DNA of 8,744 nucleotides from Planctomycetota bacterium. GTDB lineage: Bacteria; Planctomycetota; Planctomycetia; Pirellulales; Thermoguttaceae. Of this stretch, positions 1-5,740 are shown in pieces. Under the pieces are notes generated by a model. It saw only the letters and a program-made list of their open reading frames with translations, was not told the origin of the DNA and searched no databases. The stretch lies in contig DQVB01000060.1 in assembly GCA_015661985.1 (NCBI GenBank), forward strand, positions 1 to 8,744. Reading direction: 5' to 3'. Position 1 is the stretch's first letter. Every line of letters begins with the position of its first letter. The translations under genes were made by a program, and so were the position numbers.

Positions 1-250
1 CCATGGGCGGATGCGTTTCCAGGAAAAAAACGCGCTGGAGATATTTTTCCGCCGAGGTGATGTGGTAGTTTTCGTCCCAGAACAGCGCAGCCGGTTCGTG
101 ATACTTGTAGAGATACGTGAAAAAGGAGGCCGTCGTGACGGCGGCCAGACAGACGAAGAAGAGCCACCGGCGCAAAGGGCTGGTCGGAGTGCCGGCAAGA
201 GCCCCTTGCTCCACTTGTTGGCCGCAGCCTGTGGGCATGATGCGGTTCAT
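1..250 (-). CDS. PMT-family membrane glycosyltransferase, N-terminal fragment (cut by window edge)
   Basis: The first 83 codons of a membrane glycosyltransferase that would use a polyprenyl-phosphate sugar to glycosylate a protein or glycan outside the membrane. A basic N-terminus (about residues 1-27) is followed by one hydrophobic helix (about 28-48) and then FWDENYH at 57-63 and ETHPPM at 78-83, running off at base 1. The Asp-Glu pair (D59, E60) and the HPP element match the first extracytoplasmic loop of PMT/ArnT-like (GT39/GT83) enzymes, where the acidic residue is catalytic. The ATG at 250 has GGAG 7 nt upstream (258-261); a second in-frame ATG lies at 238. It follows the deacetylase gene by 112 nt on the same strand and is probably the next gene of the operon. 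Family placement rests only on this short N-terminus; the sugar and acceptor cannot be told. Confidence 0.75.
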   Translation of the reverse strand, partial: MNRIMPTGCGQQVEQGALAGTPTSPLRRWLFFVCLAAVTTASFFTYLYKYHEPAALFWDENYHITSAEKYLQRVFFLETHPPM

Positions 251-362
251 CGGGTATCTCCCCGCTGAGGGACATGGCGGCGATGGGAACGGCGCAGGCC
301 ACAGTCGGGCTGGCCGAGCCGGCATTGCCCAGGGGGCGCTGTCAACGCTTTCAAAGGCCTCT

Positions 363-1655
363 TCACGTCGAACAACCCGCCCCAGTCAGCGAAATCGTTT
401 CATCGGTCGCCCGGTTGACCAGCGCCTCATGTGAGCTGGAGGCGCCGGACGCTGGCTCGCCGGTTTGCCAGCGGCCTGCCTGCTGGCTGGCTGCCACCCG
501 CGCTGCCTCCACCGGCAGCCCGTGCCATAGCGGTCCGTCGGCTTCGAGAATGGCGGCCAGCGTGCGGCGGTACAGTTCCCGTTGAGACCGGTCGGCCGTG
601 AACCGGGGATCGGGATGGGTCAACAGATGCACTAGCCCGCCTACCTGGCGGATCCACGCCGCCTTGCGGCACCACAGGGCGAAACACGCCCGCGCGTCCA
701 GCCCCAGGGCAAGCAGTTCGCCGTCGTAGGGAAGCGTCACTGGCACCTCGACCAGTGGTCCCAACCGCCAAGGGAACACGCACCCCGTGCCGTCCGGGCC
801 GTGAAGGCGCAGGGTATCGGGCACGCTGGAGTCGTAGACGAAGCGTGCGGCCACAGCCTCCACCAGCGGCGGTGTGCGGAGGAAGGCGGGCGAACGAAAG
901 CCGGCGGCGCCGAACTCGGCCAATAGCTCGCAACATCGGTCCAGCCGCGCTGCCATGCGCCGGGGACTGAGGTAGGGGAGCTTGAAGTCATGCCTCAGCC
1001 CGTGGGCAGCCACCTCATGACCCCGTGCGGTCATCTCGCCCCACAAACCCCGGTCGATGCGGTAGTTGCCCGGCGCCAGGAACCACGCGCTGCGCAGCCC
1101 CAAGTCTTCTTCGATCCGAGCCAGGGCCAACACGTTGCACTGGCCAGCCGCGGTATCCACGTCATGGGACAGACACAGGCCGTAACGTTCTGCCTCTGGC
1201 CAGCGGAACGAAGGGACCGGAAGGGAACAGCAGGCCAGCACAGCCTTCCATACTTCCCAGCTCGGCTCGATGGGCCACCGCGGAAAAGAACAGCTCCCGT
1301 TGGGCGGCAAACGGCTGGCAGCCAACAGCACCTGACGCACGAGATGCCGAGCGGCGGGAGGAAGGCGGTGGGGATGCAGCGGCAGCCGGGAGATGAAGGG
1401 CCGCGGCCCGGCCCAGCCCCGCTGAGCCAACGCCCGAAACACGGTTTGGCCGTCTCCCCACGGCGTCCCGCCCGGCCAAGCCAACGGGTGCCGTTCCCCC
1501 CGGCCGTCCACCGCCCAAAACCACGGCTCACGCGCCACCGCGTCGCCAGGCACCGGCGGCAGCCAAAGGCGGGGATATCCGTCCGCCCAAAGCCCATGGG
1601 GCAGAAGCTCTAGCCTGCCTTCCAGTCGGTAAAGCCGCAAAGCACGCCGTACCAT
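363..1655 (-). CDS. polysaccharide deacetylase (NodB homology domain) with long N-terminal extension
   Basis: A 430-residue carbohydrate esterase 4 type protein, expected to remove N- or O-acetyl groups from a glycan using a metal ion. Seen motifs, numbered from the ATG: SHDVDT with H164, D165 and D167 (motif 1, catalytic base and metal Asp); HGLRH with H218 and H222 (motif 2, metal histidines); FRSP at 253-256 (motif 3); YDSSVPD near 274; HLLTHPDP with H347 (motif 5). Residues 1-155 are a Trp/Pro-rich extension with no recognised motif, and about 40 C-terminal residues look unstructured. No signal peptide is visible. The start could be GTG 1658, but GAGG at 1662-1665 lies 6 nt before ATG 1655, so ATG is preferred. 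It starts 16 nt after the aminotransferase stop. Within this operon it probably trims an acetamido sugar or the assembled glycan; the substrate is inference. Confidence 0.85.
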   Translation of the reverse strand: MVRRALRLYRLEGRLELLPHGLWADGYPRLWLPPVPGDAVAREPWFWAVDGRGERHPLAWPGGTPWGDGQTVFRALAQRGWAGPRPFISRLPLHPHRLPPAARHLVRQVLLAASRLPPNGSCSFPRWPIEPSWEVWKAVLACCSLPVPSFRWPEAERYGLCLSHDVDTAAGQCNVLALARIEEDLGLRSAWFLAPGNYRIDRGLWGEMTARGHEVAAHGLRHDFKLPYLSPRRMAARLDRCCELLAEFGAAGFRSPAFLRTPPLVEAVAARFVYDSSVPDTLRLHGPDGTGCVFPWRLGPLVEVPVTLPYDGELLALGLDARACFALWCRKAAWIRQVGGLVHLLTHPDPRFTADRSQRELYRRTLAAILEADGPLWHGLPVEAARVAASQQAGRWQTGEPASGASSSHEALVNRATDETISLTGAGCST

Positions 1656-1661
1656 CACACG

Positions 1662-1665
1662 CCTC
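1662..1665 (-). promoter_or_regulatory. ribosome binding site deciding the deacetylase start
   Basis: GAGG on the minus strand lies 6 nt before ATG 1655 but only 3 nt before the alternative GTG 1658. The spacing favours the ATG. Confidence 0.5.
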
Positions 1666-1671
1666 GGCCGG

Positions 1672-2868
1672 TCACTCGAGTCGGGTTACCTGCTGCCCTG
1701 TCGTCGCTGTCAACCGTCGGCCAAGCTCGCAGGGGACCGCCTCCGGCTGCTCGGCTTCCGCAAAGGCCCGCACCGCGCCGGCTATGCGCCGGATCGCCTC
1801 TGACGTCAACACGGGGCACAAGGGCAGGGAGAGGACACTCGCGGCCCACCGCTCGGCCTCAGGCAGTCGGCCCGCGGGACGCCCCAGCTGCTGCCAGGCC
1901 GGCTGGCGATGCAGGGGGATCGGATAATGGATCCCGCAGTGGATGTTGTTCCGGGCCAGGGCTTCCCGCAACGCGTCGCGCCGGCCCGTGCGGATCACGT
2001 AGAGGTGGTAGACGCTGGTGGCGTAAGACGCCTCGCGCGGCGTCCTGATCCCCGGCACCTCCGCCAGGAGCGTGTCGTAGAGGCGAGCCCGCCTGCGACG
2101 CCCTTCGTTCCAAGCTGGCAGGTATTTCAACTTGACACTCAGCACAGCCGCTTGAATGCCATCCATGCGGGCGTTCCAGCCGGCCCATAGGTGTTCATGT
2201 TTCTGCCGTTGGCCGTGGTCACGCAAGGCGCGGATGGCCTCGGCCAGCTGCGGATCGTTGGTCACCACGGCGCCGGCGTCACCGCATGCCCCCAGGTTCT
2301 TGCCCGGATAGAAACTGAAACACCCCGCATCGCCCATGCTGCCTGCGGGCCGACCGCGATACAAAGCCCCGTGGGCCTGACATGCGTCCTCGACGACCTT
2401 CACACCGCGTCGCCGCGCGATCTCGAGGATCGGCTCCATGTCGGCCGGATGGCCGTACAGGTGAACGGGAATGACCGCGCGGGTACGCCGCGTGAACGCT
2501 CGCTCCAACGCCTCCGGGTCCATCGTCCCCGTGGCGGGGTCGACGTCCACCAGTACCGTCCGGGCGCCGGCCATGGCAATCGCTTCGGCCGTGGCGATGA
2601 ACGTGTTGGGCACGGTGATCACCTCGTCCCCGGAGCCGACGCCCAACGCCCGCAGGGCCAACCAGAGGGCCTCCGTGCCGCTGCCCACTCCGATGGCATG
2701 ATCGCATTGACAGAATCGAGCAAACTGCTGCTCAAAACGTTCCACGAATCGCCCGCCCGCAAAGGCGGCCTCGGCCAACACCGCACCGATGGCCTCGTTC
2801 AACTCCTCGGCGATCGCCGCATGCTGGCCTTTCAAATCGACCAGGGCAATGGGCGGAGCCGCAAGCAT
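1672..2868 (-). CDS. wbpE: DegT/DnrJ/EryC1/StrS-family PLP aminotransferase (WbpE-like)
   Basis: A 398-residue aminotransferase that would transfer an amino group from glutamate to a 3-keto sugar nucleotide. Family hallmarks seen: VGSGTEAL at 61-68 (phosphate-binding loop), PNTFIATAEAI near 87, HLYGHPADM near 136, EDACQAHG with D161 contacting the pyridine nitrogen, and SFYPGKNLGACGDAG with K190 as the Schiff-base lysine. GIHYPIPLHRQPAW near 313 is the usual C-terminal sugar-binding segment. The length is slightly above the family norm because of about 25 extra residues at the C-terminus. It starts 2 nt after the acetyltransferase stop, and its Shine-Dalgarno sequence lies inside the end of that gene, so the two are probably translationally coupled. 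Between WbpB- and WbpD-like neighbours the likely product is the 3-amino intermediate of UDP-2,3-diacetamido-2,3-dideoxy-glucuronate. The exact substrate is inferred from neighbours; other DegT enzymes have similar motifs. Confidence 0.9.
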   Translation of the reverse strand: MLAAPPIALVDLKGQHAAIAEELNEAIGAVLAEAAFAGGRFVERFEQQFARFCQCDHAIGVGSGTEALWLALRALGVGSGDEVITVPNTFIATAEAIAMAGARTVLVDVDPATGTMDPEALERAFTRRTRAVIPVHLYGHPADMEPILEIARRRGVKVVEDACQAHGALYRGRPAGSMGDAGCFSFYPGKNLGACGDAGAVVTNDPQLAEAIRALRDHGQRQKHEHLWAGWNARMDGIQAAVLSVKLKYLPAWNEGRRRRARLYDTLLAEVPGIRTPREASYATSVYHLYVIRTGRRDALREALARNNIHCGIHYPIPLHRQPAWQQLGRPAGRLPEAERWAASVLSLPLCPVLTSEAIRRIAGAVRAFAEAEQPEAVPCELGRRLTATTGQQVTRLE

Positions 2869-2870
2869 GA

Positions 2871-3365
2871 CTATTCCTCCTCGATGATCCGCACCAGACG
2901 CGCCGGGTTGCCGGCCACGATGGCCCGCGGCGGGACGTCACGGGTGACCACGCTCCCGGCACCCACAACGGCCCCTTCGCCCACCGTGATGCCGCACAAC
3001 AGCGTTACCCCTGATCCGATCGATGCTCCCCGTCTGACCACCGTCGGCACACACTCCCAGTCTTCGTCACCTTGTAGCTTCCCTTCGGGTGTGGTGGCCC
3101 GCGGGTAGCGGTCGTTGACGAAGGTCACGTTGTGGCCCACGAAAACCCCGTCTTCGATCGTCACACCCTCGCAGATGAACGTATGGCTGGAGACCTTGCA
3201 GTTCCGGCCGATGGTCACACCTCTCTGGATCTCCACAAAAGTGCCGATCTTGGTGCCCTCCCCGATGCGACAGCCGTAGAGGTTGACGAAATGGCGCACC
3301 ACCACACCTTCCCCAAGCTGGACATCGGGAGCGATCCGTCGGTTGGGATCGGACAGACAAGCCAT
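2871..3365 (-). CDS. wbpD: left-handed beta-helix sugar-nucleotide N-acetyltransferase (WbpD/WlbB-like)
   Basis: A 164-residue acyltransferase built almost wholly of hexapeptide repeats (about residues 11-72 and 107-146), the fold that binds acetyl-CoA between trimer subunits. The loop GHNVTFVNDRYPRATTPEGK (77-96) and the terminal AGNPARLVR (151-159) match the WbpD/WlbB group, which acetylates the 3-amino group of UDP-2-acetamido-3-amino-2,3-dideoxy-glucuronate. The length is close to the roughly 190 residues or fewer usual for this group. GGAGG at 3374-3378 lies 8 nt before the ATG. It sits 22 nt after the dehydrogenase and 2 nt before the aminotransferase, an arrangement that supports this pathway. 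A more general sugar O- or N-acetyltransferase role cannot be excluded from sequence alone. Confidence 0.88.
   Translation of the reverse strand: MACLSDPNRRIAPDVQLGEGVVVRHFVNLYGCRIGEGTKIGTFVEIQRGVTIGRNCKVSSHTFICEGVTIEDGVFVGHNVTFVNDRYPRATTPEGKLQGDEDWECVPTVVRRGASIGSGVTLLCGITVGEGAVVGAGSVVTRDVPPRAIVAGNPARLVRIIEEE
2876..2882 (-). promoter_or_regulatory. strong Shine-Dalgarno inside the preceding gene (translational coupling)
   Basis: GAGGAGG on the minus strand, 7 nt before ATG 2868, also encodes the last glutamates of the acetyltransferase just before its TAG stop. This arrangement typically couples translation of the two genes. Confidence 0.7.
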
Positions 3366-3387
3366 GGCGAAAACCTCCGGGGGCGGT

Positions 3388-4500
3388 TCACGCGGTAGGG
3401 CTCAGTGGCGGCGCCGACGTCACGCTCTGCCCCGTACTGCCGGTGGCAGCGGCAAGACAAGCGCCGCCGTACGAGTTGACCACTAGCGGATCCGTCAGCT
3501 CCACGGGGATGCCGCCGTGGCGCAAGGAATGGTCAGCTGCTTGCAGGATCGCCACCACGGCCAACCCCTGTTGACCCGTTACCCGCGGCGGCTCACCCGT
3601 ACGGATAGCCTTGAGAAAATCCTGGCACTCTGCCTTCAGCGGTTCCACCTGCTTCAGATGCGGCACGTACATGTCGCCGTAGTGGTAGGAGTAATGGAAT
3701 TCCGCATAGCTGTCGTAGTGCGGCGGCACCTCCACTCGCTTGTCGTAAATCTTCACCTTCTCCAGCGGCTCCGTGTCGTCGTAGAGGACCATCTTGCGGC
3801 TGCCCACCACAGTCATCCGGCGCACCTTGGACGGATCAAGCCAGCTGCTTTGGATCATGGCGAACGTCCCTCGAGGAAAGCTCAACGACATGTTCGTCAC
3901 ATCCTCGATCTGCGGGTGGACGTGTGCTTTGCCCTGACAATTGACCGATACAGGCTTGCAGCCGAGCAGGTGAAGAAGAATGGACAGATCATGGGGAGCC
4001 AAGTCCCACGTTACGTTGATGTCCGTTTGGAACAGGCCCAGATTGAGGCGCTGCGAACTGATGTAAAGGATTTCGCCCAGATCCCCTGCGTCAACCAGCT
4101 GTTTGATCTTCTCCACCGCGGTGCTGTAGAGGAACGTATGGCCCACCATGAGCACGCGCTGCTGTTGTTCGGCCAGGCGGATCAGCTGCTGGCAATGCTC
4201 AACCGAGGTGGCCAGCGGTTTCTCGATCAGGGTATGCTTCCCGGCCGTCAGGCTCCTGGCGCCCAATTCGAAGTGGGTCGCCACCGGGGTGGCGATCGCC
4301 ACGGCGTCGATACGCGGGTTGTCCAGGATCTCGCTGGCCCGGCTGGTCGTCCGCAGGTGGGGATAGAGCGCCTTGGCCCGAGCCAGGCGCGCGGCGTCCA
4401 AATCACAGACGTGCGTCACCGTGCAGTCCGGCAGGGCGCTGAAGTTGCGGATCAGGTTCGGCCCCCAGTACCCGCAACCGATGACGGCGATGTGGATCAT
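3388..4500 (-). CDS. wbpB: Gfo/Idh/MocA-family NAD(P)-dependent sugar-nucleotide dehydrogenase (WbpB/WlbA-like)
   Basis: A 370-residue oxidoreductase that would oxidise C3 of UDP-N-acetylglucosaminuronic acid, giving the keto sugar used by the aminotransferase. Seen: an N-terminal Rossmann fold with GCGYWG at 8-13, EKP at 93-95 (family lysine near the nicotinamide), HTFLYST at 121-127, and WDLAPHDLSI at 165-174 holding the conserved Asp and His of the active site. The reading frame stays open upstream to 4749, but residues added there are Arg/Gly-rich with no motif; ATG 4500 begins directly with the Rossmann strand and has GAGG 8 nt upstream. It is the first gene of the minus-strand operon. 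The last 20 or so residues, rich in Ala, Ser and Thr, go beyond the usual family end. Substrate choice is inferred from the adjacent WbpD- and WbpE-like genes. Confidence 0.88.
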   Translation of the reverse strand: MIHIAVIGCGYWGPNLIRNFSALPDCTVTHVCDLDAARLARAKALYPHLRTTSRASEILDNPRIDAVAIATPVATHFELGARSLTAGKHTLIEKPLATSVEHCQQLIRLAEQQQRVLMVGHTFLYSTAVEKIKQLVDAGDLGEILYISSQRLNLGLFQTDINVTWDLAPHDLSILLHLLGCKPVSVNCQGKAHVHPQIEDVTNMSLSFPRGTFAMIQSSWLDPSKVRRMTVVGSRKMVLYDDTEPLEKVKIYDKRVEVPPHYDSYAEFHYSYHYGDMYVPHLKQVEPLKAECQDFLKAIRTGEPPRVTGQQGLAVVAILQAADHSLRHGGIPVELTDPLVVNSYGGACLAAATGSTGQSVTSAPPLSPTA

Positions 4501-4766
4501 TTCCGGCACCTCTTCCGTTTCGCGCCAGGGGCCGTCACAAGGCCCGTTCCTCCGACCGATCGGCTGAGCCGCGGCACCCGGTCCCCCCAGACCCGGCCGC
4601 AGCCCCGGGCGCGCGGTCTGACCGAGCCTGGGTTGGTTATGGAAGCATAGCCCATACCCATTGCCGCGCCGCGAAAAACTGTACCCTTCCACACCACGGT
4701 CTCTAGTCCAGCATCCCAGACGCCCCGTGGCCCTGTTTCTACTGGCCACCCCCGCCAGAGAAAGCT
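4501..4766. other. divergent intergenic region between glycan operon and glycosyltransferase gene
   Basis: 266 nt that must hold the promoter of the minus-strand operon if the operon begins here, and perhaps one for the plus-strand glycosyltransferase. I see isolated -10-like hexamers, such as TATGCT on the minus strand around 4645-4650, but no convincing -35/-10 pair on either strand. No hairpin with a T-run was seen. Confidence 0.4.
4509..4513 (-). promoter_or_regulatory. ribosome binding site deciding the dehydrogenase start
   Basis: AGAGG on the minus strand, followed by TG, ends 8 nt before ATG 4500. It supports this start over the upstream in-frame starts to 4749. Confidence 0.55.
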
Positions 4767-5609
4767 ATGCGATGGAAGAACAGCTGCACCGATATCCCGC
4801 AGTCATCGCCCTGGATCGATCCCATGGGAAAACCGTATCGCGAGATTACTGTCGTTTATCCGGCCTATAACGAGGAGGCCAATCTCCAGGCCACCCTGGA
4901 CCGCTCGTTGGCCGCCTTGGAGTCCCTGTTCGAACGCTTTGAACTGATCGTGGTCGACGATGCCAGCACGGACGGCACGCTCGCCCTGCTGGAAGACTAC
5001 GCCCGGCGGCACTCCCAGGTACGCGTGCTGCGCAACGATGCAAACCTTGGAGCCGGGGCCAGCATGTGGCGGGGAATGCAGGCCGCGCGGTATGAGCTGG
5101 TCATCAACAACGCCATGGACTACCCCTTCGACCTGCGCGATCTGGCGCGGATGTGCCCGTTGGCCGAGGAGGCGGACATCGTCGTGGCCACTCGCTCAGG
5201 CCGTCCGGGATATACCCCTTATCGACGCTTGCTCTCCACCGTCAACCGCTGGTTCCTCCGGTTCCTGTTCCGCCTGCCGTTGCGCGATTGCAACTTCGTT
5301 CAACTCTATCGACGCCGAGTGTTGCAATCGATCAACGTCCAGTCGCGCAGCGCCGGCTTCCTCCCTGCTGAACTGCTCCTGCGTGCCCGTGACAAAGGCC
5401 TGCGCACCGTCGAAGTGGAGATCGAATACCATCCCCGACGGGCTGGCAAATCCGTGATGGGGCGGCCCAGAGTCGTTGCCGCCTCGCTGCTGGAAATGCT
5501 CCGCTTCTGGTTCAAACGGCTCTCGTCGCCCGCCTCACCGCGCCGCTCCGACCCGCCCCCCGAACGCCAAACCGCCAAACGCCCAGGTGAGACGAGCCAG
5601 CCGATTTGA
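4767..5609 (+). CDS. family 2 glycosyltransferase (polyprenyl-phosphate sugar synthase-like)
   Basis: A 280-residue GT-A fold glycosyltransferase, expected to move a sugar from a nucleotide donor to a lipid carrier or glycan at the cytoplasmic face. Seen: TVVYPAYNEEANL at 28-40, VVDDASTDGT at 62-71 (nucleotide-binding aspartates), a conserved DCNFVQLYRR at 174-183, and HPRRAGKSVMG at 222-232, like the carboxyl-side loop of dolichol-phosphate-mannose synthase relatives. The usual DxD metal site appears as NNAMD (114-118). No membrane helices follow, so it is the soluble type without a GtrA-like tail. The C-terminal 30 residues are Pro/Arg-rich. ATG 4767 has only a weak AGAG upstream; ATG 4824 (261 residues, starting MGKPYREITVVYP) is an equally plausible start. 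It is divergent from the glycan operon and could supply a lipid-linked sugar to the PMT-like enzyme; this link is inference. Confidence 0.88.
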   Translation: MRWKNSCTDIPQSSPWIDPMGKPYREITVVYPAYNEEANLQATLDRSLAALESLFERFELIVVDDASTDGTLALLEDYARRHSQVRVLRNDANLGAGASMWRGMQAARYELVINNAMDYPFDLRDLARMCPLAEEADIVVATRSGRPGYTPYRRLLSTVNRWFLRFLFRLPLRDCNFVQLYRRRVLQSINVQSRSAGFLPAELLLRARDKGLRTVEVEIEYHPRRAGKSVMGRPRVVAASLLEMLRFWFKRLSSPASPRRSDPPPERQTAKRPGETSQPI

Positions 5610-5634
5610 CATCCACCAACGAGCAACCTATGGT
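5606..5634 (+). promoter_or_regulatory. sigma70-type promoter for the vWA gene
   Basis: TTGACA (5606-5611), 17 nt, then TATGGT (5629-5634): a perfect -35 and a 4 of 6 -10 at ideal spacing. It overlaps the glycosyltransferase stop codon and predicts a transcript start near 5641, about 100 nt before ATG 5741. It implies that the vWA gene is transcribed on its own and excludes the in-frame starts at 5606 and 5630 for that transcript. Confidence 0.55.
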
Positions 5635-5740
5635 TGTGTGGAGTCTTATGACTTTCTCTTGTCGCCAATCCCGGCTGGGGCCGCGCCTCCTGGCCGTTCG
5701 AGCACCCGTGAACCCACTTCCCCTCAGGATCCGATTTCCC

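Noticed and set aside
340..345. TTGACA on the minus strand in the gap before the PMT-like gene
   Set aside because: No -10 hexamer occurs at 16-18 nt, so it is not called a promoter.
2191..3108. 305-residue plus-strand open frame
   Set aside because: Antisense to the aminotransferase and acetyltransferase genes, both of which have clear catalytic motifs. High GC content keeps the opposite strand open.
3517..4650. 377-residue plus-strand open frame
   Set aside because: Antisense shadow of the dehydrogenase gene; no domain seen.
4501..4749. 83-residue N-terminal extension of the dehydrogenase
   Set aside because: Arg/Gly-rich with no motif; the Rossmann fold begins directly at ATG 4500, which has its own Shine-Dalgarno sequence.
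5606..5740. Upstream in-frame starts of the vWA protein
   Set aside because: They would place 45 residues before the basic/hydrophobic signal region, and the predicted promoter overlaps the earliest starts.
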